DNA of 64,000 nucleotides from the NCBI RefSeq assembly GCF_900110165.1, contig NZ_FOCQ01000003.1, positions 286,045 to 350,044 of the forward strand. The letters are read 5' to 3'. The notes under the pieces are model-generated. The model saw only the letters and a list, made by a program, of their open reading frames with translations, did no database searches and was not told where the DNA came from. This document shows, piece after piece, positions 1-6,593 of this stretch (position 1 is its first letter; each line of letters begins with the position of its first letter). The translations under genes were made by a program, and so were the position numbers. The DNA is from Lihuaxuella thermophila (GTDB lineage Bacteria > Bacillota > Bacilli > Thermoactinomycetales > Thermoactinomycetaceae).

Positions 1-421
1 CTGTCCCAGCTGTCGTCGGAATCGCAATCATCGGGACCGGGGGATGGATGATCGCTCTTTTCCCGCCCATATAATCGCGGATATAACCACCGTTTTTCGC
101 CACGATGGAGACCGCTTTGGCTGCGTCCAGACAGCTGCCCCCGCCGATGGCGACAAGCAGGTCGCACTTTTCTTGTTGCAAGATCTCCAGGGCTTCCGCA
201 ACATGCTGATCCGTGGTCTCCGAATTGACATCCGGATACGAAACAGAAGAAACCCCGGCTTGATCCAGTAACTGTTCACACCGCTTCACATAGCCGAGCT
301 TTTCCATGACGCGGTCGCTGATGATCAGCGCCCTTCTCCCCAAACTTGCCGCCTGATCACCTGCCTGCGACAGAGAACCGCGACCGTACAGAATGACCGG
401 CGGCACGCGAAATTCGTTCAT
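1..421 (-). CDS. Iron-containing alcohol dehydrogenase, N-terminal part (cut by window edge)
   Basis: The ATG at 421 opens a frame that runs off the left edge; about 140 residues are visible. They hold the NAD-binding signature of the Fe-ADH family: an N-terminal strand with VILYGRGSL, then the GGGS motif with the following D-A-K (VAIGGGSCLDAAK, near residue 95-107), and at the edge PMIAIPTTAGT, the conserved loop before the metal site. The family oxidises or reduces alcohols and aldehydes with NAD(P) and Fe or Zn. The metal-binding His residues lie outside the window, so the substrate class (butanol, propanediol, threonine, glycerol) cannot be judged. The A/T-rich stretch at 455-530 is its probable promoter region. 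Confidence 0.85.
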   Translation of the reverse strand, partial: MNEFRVPPVILYGRGSLSQAGDQAASLGRRALIISDRVMEKLGYVKRCEQLLDQAGVSSVSYPDVNSETTDQHVAEALEILQQEKCDLLVAIGGGSCLDAAKAVSIVAKNGGYIRDYMGGKRAIIHPPVPMIAIPTTAGT

Positions 422-648
422 CAGGTTCCTCCTTCCATGCCTTGATCTCAACGGGAATCAGCTAATAAATTAAACTTTTATTCATACTTTTACAAACTTT
501 CTATGTATATTATATCAAATTGCTTCTGCTTGTCCCAGCCAGTCATGAAATCGAAGGTTGAGCATGGAGCCGTGCTTTCCTCAATTCCGTCAGGTATTCC
601 TCTTTCCACCTTAATGCCACAGCAGCAGAGAGAAACCACGAATCATCC

Positions 649-695
649 AAAAAGAAAGCAGGCGATAACGCACCAAGCGTTACCTGCCGGCTTTC
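649..695 (-). terminator. Intrinsic terminator after rsr
   Basis: On the minus strand GAAAG-(CCG)-GCAGG-AACGC pairs with GCGTT-CGCCTGC-TTTC around a short loop, followed by a run of five T. It lies about 50 bases past the rsr stop. The rest of the 320-base gap 422-741 shows no gene; its 455-530 part is A/T-rich and probably carries the promoter of the alcohol dehydrogenase. Confidence 0.75.
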
Positions 696-741
696 GTTCT
701 TATTGATGACGGTGAACAACACCGATGTCATATAGAGGGAT

Positions 742-2337
742 TTACAGTTCATTATTGGCTATCATTTGGACAAGTTTGGGAATACCCGGGTCAAATCCGC
801 CGAAGTCATAGGAGTTCGGATCATCCGGGTCGACCAGCGTGATATTGTAGGGCGTCAAAGTGACATAGATCGCCTTGATGTGCGGATTCACCTTGTTCCG
901 ATAATCCGCCAGCGCCTGAGAGGGATGCCTGCGCCCTGCCCAGGATTCGCTATCGGTCCAGAAACAGATCACATCCGCGTGAAAGTTTTTCTTGATCATC
1001 CAATCATAAGCAACCGAAGCGTCTGTCGCGCCGAAGGTTTGATTCTCTGCCTTCTTGAGAGCGGAGGAGAAACTGTCTTTCGCGGTGATCTTCAAGTCAC
1101 GAAACGTTTCAGCAAAGCCACGAATCATGTAATTCTTTTCCGCTTTGGCAGTAACCAGCGCCATCGCGGTTGCGATTTCTGAACAGGTTAATCCGACGGA
1201 AGGAACATGGGCATAACTCATCGAGCCGGAAACGTCCACGGCATGCATGAACACCTTTCCGGTCGGTTCTTGCACCTCGAAGGACAGCTCCACCGCTTTG
1301 TCGAGAATGTCTACAAGGCGGGCAACCGGTTCCCATGTCTTTTTGCTTCTGCCGATCCTTCCTCCGGATTCATACGTTTTGAGCGCCTTCAGCACATCGA
1401 TGGGGTGGATGCGACCTTTGCGCAGATGATCTTTATTGTTCAGAACTTCTTCGACCCTGTCCAGATTCGCCGTTTCATCGGCACGAAGTACACCAATTTC
1501 GGTGAGGGAGCCGAGATTCCGAAGCATCGCCGTGATCGGCATGCCTTCAAACAGCAGTTGCCATGCTTGTTTGTCCATCACTCCGACAGGCGCTGCCATT
1601 TCATGGGTCAAGCGCCCCTCCCGAATCGCTGTATGGGTTTGCTCAGGATTTCGCTTTAACCATTCATACCACCAGATTTGAGACAGTGCATCAGATGGCG
1701 GTTCTTCAGGCAAATCTGTCCATCCTTTGACGACCCATTCAAACAGACGCTGATGGTCAACCGTTGGCGGATGGACATGGAACAGACGCAACACATCCCG
1801 GTTGGAGAATCCATGACGTTGTTGGTATTTGAGAAGCTGGTAAGCCAGACCTTTCACGTCATTCCTGGACAGCCATTCGATTCCGGCTTTCCGGACGATC
1901 TTGCCGAAACCACGAATGGCTTTTGTATAGGAAAGCCACTCGTAAAAATGGCTTGCCGTTCGTACCACTTGAGGAAAGATGTCCAAAAATGCCTGCTTCG
2001 CTTCAGGCTTGGTCCCCATTGAAAGCAGAACCAAAGCGAACAAAGGAGAGCTGTTGTTCACCGAGCGACCATCGGAGGCGTAGACGATCTCCTCGGCAAC
2101 TTTGCACGGATCTTCTTCGATCGCCAGTTTCAAGGTGTTTACAAAGTCTTCCGTTAGCTCGGTTCGTCCCGCATAGTAAGCTCCGTTTGCGGTTCCCGTG
2201 ATCAGGCAACGTCGAACCATCGCCCAGGTTCCGGCTTCAAACATGTAGCCGCCGGAACGACCCTGTACCATCTGCTTCCCGGGAATCGGTTGTGTCTGCG
2301 GAGTGGATTTGAACAGATCGGTGAAGAACTTGTACAT
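742..2337 (-). CDS. rsr: Ro60-family TROVE/VWA RNA-binding protein (Rsr)
   Basis: A 531-residue protein, the normal size for bacterial Ro60 orthologues. The N-terminal ~350 residues are the HEAT-repeat TROVE ring (begins with QMVQGRSGGYMFEAGTW). The C-terminal part is a von Willebrand A domain with an intact MIDAS, DVSGSMS near residue 368, and a later TDSESW. Ro60 rings bind misfolded RNAs through the central hole and Y RNAs on the outer face; in Deinococcus the Y RNA tethers Rsr to polynucleotide phosphorylase. The start is preceded by GGAGG nine bases upstream. Directly upstream on the same strand lies a Y-RNA array (2656-3460), which strongly supports the call. Transcription probably ends at the hairpin at 649-695. 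Confidence 0.95.
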   Translation of the reverse strand: MYKFFTDLFKSTPQTQPIPGKQMVQGRSGGYMFEAGTWAMVRRCLITGTANGAYYAGRTELTEDFVNTLKLAIEEDPCKVAEEIVYASDGRSVNNSSPLFALVLLSMGTKPEAKQAFLDIFPQVVRTASHFYEWLSYTKAIRGFGKIVRKAGIEWLSRNDVKGLAYQLLKYQQRHGFSNRDVLRLFHVHPPTVDHQRLFEWVVKGWTDLPEEPPSDALSQIWWYEWLKRNPEQTHTAIREGRLTHEMAAPVGVMDKQAWQLLFEGMPITAMLRNLGSLTEIGVLRADETANLDRVEEVLNNKDHLRKGRIHPIDVLKALKTYESGGRIGRSKKTWEPVARLVDILDKAVELSFEVQEPTGKVFMHAVDVSGSMSYAHVPSVGLTCSEIATAMALVTAKAEKNYMIRGFAETFRDLKITAKDSFSSALKKAENQTFGATDASVAYDWMIKKNFHADVICFWTDSESWAGRRHPSQALADYRNKVNPHIKAIYVTLTPYNITLVDPDDPNSYDFGGFDPGIPKLVQMIANNEL

Positions 2338-2431
2338 CTGTAAACACCTCCGGCCCTTTCGGGCAATAAATAAGGTTAAAGAATTGCAATGCTAAAATTG
2401 TTTACTACTCTACAGATCAGCATGTGACAAT

Positions 2432-2611
2432 ATGAGCGTGAAGAAATTTACGAAAATTCCACCGATGACAGGGATGATTGCAAATCAAGCAACAGCAAAC
2501 AGTACACCTTTAGCGGATCATCAAGAAACTCTGGCAGTTCAACAAGTGGACAAGGAGCTGGATGTTCACCCTTCGAATCATGGTACTCATTTTAGTGACA
2601 TTGATTTTTAA
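2432..2611 (+). CDS. Possible small protein between rsr and the Y-RNA array (59 aa)
   Basis: An open frame of 59 codons starting MSVKKFTKIPPMTG and ending HFSDIDF. The composition is protein-like (Gln/Asp/His-rich, no membrane segment, no cysteine), and the frame stops just before the Y-RNA array. No good ribosome site precedes the ATG and the strand is opposite to rsr, so it may be chance. I do not recognise it. If real it would be a candidate accessory factor of the Ro60/Y-RNA system, but this rests on location alone. Confidence 0.25.
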   Translation: MSVKKFTKIPPMTGMIANQATANSTPLADHQETLAVQQVDKELDVHPSNHGTHFSDIDF

Positions 2612-2655
2612 ATAATCAAAATAAGCGGTGAGAGCTGCCGCAGGTTAACATTATT

Positions 2656-2734
2656 AAAAGAGGGCAAGGAATCGGATCAAGGGCGCTGGTCGGAGCCACA
2701 TTCCGATACGATAACCTTGATCCCTCGGCCCTTG
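2656..2734 (-). ncRNA. Minimal Y RNA (Ro60-binding stem with simple hairpin loop)
   Basis: Minus strand. The 5' strand is GGGC (2731-2728), CGAGG, GATCAAGG (2722-2715), TTATC. The 3' strand is CCTTGATC (2682-2675), CGATTCCTT, GCCC (2665-2662), then TTTT at 2659-2656. GATCAAGG pairs fully with CCTTGATC and GGGC with GCCC, leaving the asymmetric internal loop expected of a Ro60-binding stem. The loop holds only a small hairpin (TCGGA/TCCGA) and no T-arm, so this unit lacks the tRNA-like module. It is the rsr-proximal unit, and its T-run may end the array transcript. Confidence 0.85.
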
Positions 2735-2739
2735 TTTGA

Positions 2740-2880
2740 GGACAGGGCAGGACTCGAACCTGCAATCCCCAGATTCAACGATAACCCTACTGTCCTTCGA
2801 CCCGTGAGGGTAAGGAGTCGGACCAGGGAAACGGACTTAAAAAGTCAGTCTGGTGCCTTAACCTTTTTGGCTACCTGTCC
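2740..2880 (-). ncRNA. tRNA-Gln(UUG)-like RNA with a Ro60-binding hairpin inserted in the anticodon loop
   Basis: Minus strand. Acceptor GGACAGG (2880-2874) pairs with CCTGTCC (2746-2740). The D stem is GCC/GGC with GG in its loop. The anticodon stem is CCAGA (2853-2849) with TCTGG (2773-2769). The variable loop is five bases, and the T-arm is GCAGG-TTCGAGT-CCTGC (2763-2747). Joining CT (2848-2847) to TTGAA (2778-2774) would give a normal seven-base loop with anticodon TTG. Instead 68 bases (2846-2779) sit between positions 33 and 34: a GACTT/AAGTC hairpin, then a closed stem CCCTGGTCC ... ACCC-TCAC-GGGT-CGAA-GGACAGTAGGG-TTATC. That is a Y-RNA Ro60 site with its usual open end closed by a tetraloop. 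No CCA is encoded. It could be a tRNA with a removable insert or a permanent Y-RNA chimera. Confidence 0.75.
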
Positions 2881-2885
2881 ATGTT

Positions 2886-3134
2886 GCGGCGGAGAGGGAC
2901 TCGAACCCTCGACCTCCCGCTTAAAGGCGATAACCTTGATCCTTCGGCCTTCCAGGGCAAGGAGTGGGCAAGGATTTGCGTGGTACGCCAGTTGGGAGGG
3001 ACTCGAACCCTCATGCACGCCGACCGTGTCCCGATCCACGCTTGAATTGGCGGCGATAATCCACGCCCGTCGGCCCTGTCGGACAAGAGAGCGGAACAAG
3101 GAATTGGCGCTCTGGCCACTGAGCTATCCGCCGC
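2886..3134 (-). ncRNA. Composite tRNA-like unit (Lys-like halves) enclosing Y-RNA sequence
   Basis: Minus strand. GCGGCGGA (3134-3127) is perfectly complementary to TCCGCCGC (2893-2886), 241 bases away. After the 5' piece comes a normal D-arm, GCTC-AGTGGCCA-GAGC (3124-3109). Before the 3' piece come TTTAA-GCGGG and a T-arm GAGGG-TTCGAGT-CCCTC (2910-2894), like the 3' half of a Lys-type tRNA. Between the halves lie a CCAATTCCTTGTT element resembling a Y-RNA 3' strand, a complete canonical Y RNA (2966-3078), and another Ro60 motif (GGCCGAAGG ... GGTTATC, 2949-2929) just before the 3' half. The 5' anticodon strand may be TTCCGC near 3095-3090. The architecture is less clear than in the Gln-like and Leu-like units. 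Confidence 0.55.
2966..3078 (-). ncRNA. Canonical Y RNA with tRNA-like module, nested inside the composite unit
   Basis: Minus strand. The 5' strand is GGGC (3076-3073), CGACGG, GCGTGG (3066-3061), ATTATC. The 3' strand is CCACGC (2983-2978), AAATCCTT, GCCC (2969-2966). GCGTGG/CCACGC and GGGC/GCCC pair perfectly, leaving the expected internal loop. The loop carries an acceptor-like stem CGCCAATT/AACTGGCG (one A-C mismatch) and a perfect T-arm GAGGG-TTCGAGT-CCCTC (3012-2996). This is the YrlA layout, in which 5' and 3' ends form the Ro60 stem and the loop mimics tRNA. Confidence 0.75.
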
Positions 3135-3148
3135 ATTTCAAAAGAACG

Positions 3149-3284
3149 CAACGAGGCGGGAGTCGAACCCGCTGGTCTCACGACCACCAAGCCCCTCGAT
3201 AACCCTCATTCCTTCGGCCCGGATGGGGGCAAGGGATGGAAAAGGGATCACTCACTTGGCGTCTCCACCCGAGACATCTCGCTG
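3149..3284 (-). ncRNA. Class II tRNA-like RNA (Leu-like) with a Ro60-binding hairpin at the anticodon
   Basis: Minus strand. Acceptor CAGCGAG (3284-3278) pairs with CTCGTTG (3155-3149; one G-T). The D-type hairpin is GTCTC/GAGAC (3275-3261). The anticodon stem is CCAAG (3259-3255) with CTTGG (3191-3187). The long variable arm is TGGTC-GTGA-GACCA (3186-3173), and the T-arm is GCGGG-TTCGACT-CCCGC (3172-3156). The anticodon loop is expanded to 63 bases and holds CCCTTTTCC (3246-3238), ATCCCTT, GCCC, a six-base loop, GGGC, CGAA, GGAATGAGGG (3212-3203), TTATC. The outer arms pair with one bulge, so this is a closed Ro60-binding stem. GAG flanks the insert on both sides, hinting at a Leu(GAG) ancestor. 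No CCA is encoded. Confidence 0.7.
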
Positions 3285-3288
3285 ACAT

Positions 3289-3392
3289 AAAAAAGAGGGC
3301 AAGGATTGATCAAGGGACGGTGGGATTCGAACCCACGTGACGAGTTTCCCCGCCTTTGGCCACAGACGATAACCCTTGATCTTCGGCCCTCT
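3289..3392 (-). ncRNA. Canonical Y RNA (YrlA type) with tRNA-Ser-like 3' half and poly-T end
   Basis: Minus strand. AGAGGGC (3392-3386) pairs with GCCCTCT (3300-3294). The internal loop is CGAA opposite AATCCTT, and GATCAAGGG (3381-3373) pairs with CCCTTGATC (3316-3308). TTATC then opens the loop. The RNA ends in TTTTTT (to 3289), so its own 3' stem acts as a terminator. The loop holds a tRNA-Ser-like variable arm, GGCGGG-GAAA-CTCGTC, and a T-arm GTGGG-TTCGAAT-CCCAC (3336-3320). The GGGCCGA ... GGGTTATC strand matches the conserved Ro60-binding strand of animal Y RNAs (GGTCCGA ... GAGTTATC in human Y1). This is the best-formed unit of the array. Confidence 0.9.
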
Positions 3393-3401
3393 CGACATGT
3401 A

Positions 3402-3460
3402 AGGGTAAGTGATTGAAGGGACCATTTTTCCGAACGATCACCCATGTGCTTTTGACCCTG
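3402..3460 (-). ncRNA. Truncated Y-RNA-like element at the head of the array transcript
   Basis: Minus strand, starting where the promoter predicts the transcript to begin. AGGGT (3459-3455) pairs with ACCCT (3406-3402). The 5' part, AGGGTCAAAAG ... GGGTGATCG, aligns with AGGGCCGAAG ... GGGTTATCG of the next unit, and the 3' part, CCCTTCAATCACTTACCCT, with its CCCTTGATCAATCCTTGCCCT. The loop is only about 20 bases and has no T-arm. It looks like a decayed or miniature Y RNA. Confidence 0.45.
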
Positions 3461-3468
3461 GATTTTCT

Positions 3469-3497
3469 ATTGTAATGAAACGTTTTTATACTGTCAA
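3469..3497 (-). promoter_or_regulatory. Sigma-A promoter of the Y-RNA array
   Basis: Minus strand TTGACA (3497-3492), 17-base spacer, TACAAT (3474-3469). It is near-perfect and points into the Y-RNA array; transcription would start near 3462. A promoter this strong suits abundant small RNAs. No comparable promoter is evident in front of rsr itself, so rsr may also receive read-through from here. Confidence 0.85.
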
Positions 3498-3544
3498 TAT
3501 TGTCATTTTTCTCCCGTCAAAGACAATTTCCGTTTCTTTCCCTA

Positions 3545-4408
3545 TCAAACCTCCTCCCAGATCCGCCGGGCATTGTCCATACTGATCTTTGAACCCAGTC
3601 GGCAATCTTCCATGCCTTCAAATTCAATCGAAATAAAACCGTCGTAACCGGAGTCTTTAATGATTTTCAGGATAGTGCGGACATCCAGATCCCCGTGGCC
3701 GAAAATGGAACCTCGCAGGAAGTTTCCGGACAATGTTTGAAACCATCCTTCTCCCGGATCTTGATGTCTGGGGCGAAGGTAAAAATCTTTCCAATGGATC
3801 ATTGATGCATACGGCAGATTCTTTTCAACCGCCTGAACCGGATCCTCATCCACACACCAAAAATTACCAATATCCAGCGTCGTTTTAAAATTGTCCCGAT
3901 CCACCAGATATAACAACCTCTGGATCCGGTCACTGGCCTGAACGTAATAGCCATGATTTTCAACACTGGTGATGATTCCGTATTGTTTGGCATAATCGGC
4001 AATTTGCCGGCAAGCGGAAACGATCAGGGGCAAATCCGCTTCAAATCGATGGATGTCCGTTTCATGTTTCGGACGGGAGGCGACATCGTGCCGCATCCGT
4101 CCGGCACCTAAGCGATGGGCGATATCCACATGCCTCATCACCCGTTCGATCTCATTCCGATAACCGGCTTCATCCAGCCCAATAAAGTTTGCACCGATGG
4201 CATAGTTCGAAATCTCCAGCCCGAGCTCCTCTGCTTTTCCCTTTATTTCATCAACCAGAGAAGAGTGATCTTCCAGGCTGAATCCGTGAGGCACAATCTC
4301 AACATGCCGGGCACCTTGCTGCTTCATCCAATCCATGGCGTCCAATACCGTCATTTCACCTGAAGCCATTGCCTTTGACAAACTGTACGTGCTCAACCCC
4401 AGTTTCAT
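3545..4408 (-). CDS. Sugar phosphate isomerase/epimerase, xylose-isomerase-like TIM barrel
   Basis: A 287-residue protein from the ATG at 4408, chosen because GGAGGG lies eight bases upstream; a longer frame to 4465 has no ribosome site. It belongs to the AP_endonuc_2 superfamily: N-terminal MKLGLSTYSLSKAM, a VENHGYYVQ strand with the Glu-Asn-His metal site near residue 155, TLDIGNFW (Asp ligand), and a C-terminal FISIEFEGMED with the last Glu. Members isomerise or epimerise keto-sugars and polyols such as inosose or tagatose. It stands alone between the Y-RNA array and the flavoenzyme gene, so the substrate is open. Confidence 0.85.
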   Translation of the reverse strand: MKLGLSTYSLSKAMASGEMTVLDAMDWMKQQGARHVEIVPHGFSLEDHSSLVDEIKGKAEELGLEISNYAIGANFIGLDEAGYRNEIERVMRHVDIAHRLGAGRMRHDVASRPKHETDIHRFEADLPLIVSACRQIADYAKQYGIITSVENHGYYVQASDRIQRLLYLVDRDNFKTTLDIGNFWCVDEDPVQAVEKNLPYASMIHWKDFYLRPRHQDPGEGWFQTLSGNFLRGSIFGHGDLDVRTILKIIKDSGYDGFISIEFEGMEDCRLGSKISMDNARRIWEEV

Positions 4409-4617
4409 CGTTTTCCCTCCGTGGATGAAAATCAACATGAAAAATGGTGCCGAAATCTGTTCCAAGCTTGAACGTTGATGGATTCTGAACAGTTGGCAAC
4501 CCGAACCGGGAAACCTTCCGCCTCCGATGACAAAGAAGAAGTTTCTGCGCTTCCTTCTTGGTTCTTAGGCTGGCTTCCTGTTTTCCCGTCTTTTCACATC
4601 TCCAATCGCCCTAAAAA

Positions 4618-5640
4618 TCAAAATGCACGCACATATTGTCTGGGAGGCTCTGCTTTATGTCCTAAAGCTTCTGCGGCATGAATGGCCCAATACGGATCTT
4701 TTAACATTCCCCGCCCCACGGCAACAAGGTCCGCGTCGCGATTGGCGATCACCGATTCCGCCAAGACAGGATCATCCAGCATTCCGACGGCAATGACGGG
4801 TACATCGAGCGCTTGTTTCACCGCCCGGGCCATCGGCACTTGATAGCCGGGGAAATTGCCCGGTTTTCTGTTGGAGCCGGCCGGTCCTTCCCCACCGGAA
4901 GAGATATGGAACAGATCGACCCCCGCCTCTTTATATCGCTTGCAAACCTCAATGATATATTCCAGGTCATACCCGCCATCGGCATATTCAACAGCGGAAA
5001 CGCGCATCAGGAGCGGCATCCGGCTCGGCATGACACTTTTGACCGCCTGAATCACTTCGACCCCGAACCTGGCTGGGTCTTGACCGTATTCGTCTTCTCT
5101 TCGGTTGGTTAACGGCGAATGGAATTGATGGATCAGATAGCCGTGGGCGCCATGAAGCTCGATCGTATCCACGCCCGCCTGAATGGCCCGCACAGCGGCA
5201 TCCCTGAACTTTTCCACCATCCTTTTCACTTCATCGGTGGACAGCGCCCTTGGTGTTTTAAATTTGGAATTAAAAGGGATCGCTGACGGCGCGACAGGCG
5301 TCTTTGCATCTTCAGCTTTCCGGCCGGCATGTGCGATTTGAATTCCCATTTTTGCACCATGTCGGTGGCACGACTCAATGATCCGCGCAAAAGCCGGAAT
5401 GTGATCATCTGACCATATGCCAAGGTCAAAATCTGTAATCCGGCCATCCGGTTCGACGTCTGTCATTTCTATGATGATCAATCCCGCTCCGCCAACCGCC
5501 CTGCTGGTATAATGTACAAAATGCCACTCATTCGGCTTCCCGTCTCTGGCTTCCACGGAGTATTGGCACATGGGAGGCATGACGATTCGGTTCTTCAGTT
5601 CCAACCCTTTAAAAGTAAACGGAGTAAATAAATGAGCCAC
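4618..5640 (-). CDS. namA: NADPH dehydrogenase, old-yellow-enzyme family (NamA/YqjM)
   Basis: From a GTG at 5640 the protein has 340 residues, matching YqjM (338), and a GAGAGG lies upstream; a longer frame starting with TTG at 5727 has no ribosome site. It carries the YqjM signature: MPPMCQYS near residue 25 (the Cys that tunes the FMN), ELHGAHGYLIHQF with the substrate-binding His pair near 164/167, SPLTNRREDEYG, and a C-terminal VAVGRGML phosphate-binding loop. The enzyme reduces activated C=C bonds with NADPH, often in detoxification. The N-terminal extension seen in the longer frame is probably leader sequence. Confidence 0.9.
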   Translation of the reverse strand: MAHLFTPFTFKGLELKNRIVMPPMCQYSVEARDGKPNEWHFVHYTSRAVGGAGLIIIEMTDVEPDGRITDFDLGIWSDDHIPAFARIIESCHRHGAKMGIQIAHAGRKAEDAKTPVAPSAIPFNSKFKTPRALSTDEVKRMVEKFRDAAVRAIQAGVDTIELHGAHGYLIHQFHSPLTNRREDEYGQDPARFGVEVIQAVKSVMPSRMPLLMRVSAVEYADGGYDLEYIIEVCKRYKEAGVDLFHISSGGEGPAGSNRKPGNFPGYQVPMARAVKQALDVPVIAVGMLDDPVLAESVIANRDADLVAVGRGMLKDPYWAIHAAEALGHKAEPPRQYVRAF

Positions 5641-5833
5641 TTTCCAGCATCCTCTCTTCGCATCTGTTTTGGATCTGTATGGGATGTAGTCTGGATCAAA
5701 CGCCAAGTTCTTATTTCTCTGCTGCAATACTTTTCTATAAAATATTATAAATCAAATCGGTTTACTCTACAAAAGTACGAGTATAACTTTATTTTTGAGC
5801 CATGACAGTGCCTGATCTCCCTTCGTTCCGGGA

Positions 5834-6424
5834 TCAGGCATTCTCACTGATTTTCCAGGTACACAGACTGGTCGTCAATCCCACCGCCGTAATGGTGATA
5901 AGGGAAAGCAATAAAGTCTCTTTGGAAATCAGCCAGCCGCCAAGGCTGATGACCATGGCATCAATCATAAAAATAAGAACCCCTACATTGATCCGAAAAA
6001 CAGAGGCTAGAAGTTGGGCCAGCAGGTCTGTGCCACCCGTGCTTGTTTCATGTCTGAGCATCATACCGATTCCCCATCCGACAAGGATCCCCCCGACTAT
6101 GGAACTGGATAAAGGATCCAACCGGACACAGGCAAGGAATTTAAATTGCAGCGGTTGGAGAAGATCAATGAAAAACGAAGAAATCAACATGCCGTACACA
6201 CTGTTGTAGAAATAATCACGATCATAAAACCAGGCCAGCGCAAAAATCGGAACGCTCAATAAAAGGATGGTGAAACCGGCTTTCACTCCCCACAAATACT
6301 TGCAAATCAAACCGATCCCAATCATTCCCCCGTCCAGCACCCGGTAAGGAGCCAAAAAGCAATTGATTCCGATTGCCAACACCGCACTGGCTGCCATAAT
6401 GATCCATACTCTTGAAAGCGACAT
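5834..6424 (-). CDS. YitT-family membrane protein, short form
   Basis: 196 residues with about five hydrophobic segments. They include FLAPYRVLDGGMIGIGLICKY and the glycine-rich GGILVGWGIGMMLRHETSTGGTD, both typical of the YitT/DUF161 membrane domain. Usual family members are 270-290 residues and end in a soluble DUF2179 domain; here the protein stops right after the membrane part (TWKISENA). It is either a natural short paralogue or a 3' truncation. Function of the family is not well defined; transport or stress roles have been suggested. Confidence 0.75.
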   Translation of the reverse strand: MSLSRVWIIMAASAVLAIGINCFLAPYRVLDGGMIGIGLICKYLWGVKAGFTILLLSVPIFALAWFYDRDYFYNSVYGMLISSFFIDLLQPLQFKFLACVRLDPLSSSIVGGILVGWGIGMMLRHETSTGGTDLLAQLLASVFRINVGVLIFMIDAMVISLGGWLISKETLLLSLITITAVGLTTSLCTWKISENA

Positions 6425-6593
6425 GATTTACGTTCATCTCCGAAACAGAGGACATGCTTTATGTATATGAGGCCCCGTCTTTTATTATCCTGGCTGAACA
6501 AGATTTCCGTCTGTGCGGCGACAAGAAAAAGCAAGCCGAAGCTTGCCAGTCGGTTCTATCTTCCTGTAAACAGAGACTCCTTTGATTCACTCT

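Noticed and set aside
2717..3202. A 161-codon open frame (and others on both strands) across the Y-RNA array
   Set aside because: The frames translate T-arm repeats into typical tRNA-array artefacts (GLEPA, SRTR patterns); no ribosome site, and the RNA structures explain the sequence.
2656..3460. CRISPR-like or simple tRNA gene cluster reading of the repeats
   Set aside because: Spacing is irregular, the repeats lie inside paired RNA stems, and no unit is a normal uninterrupted tRNA.
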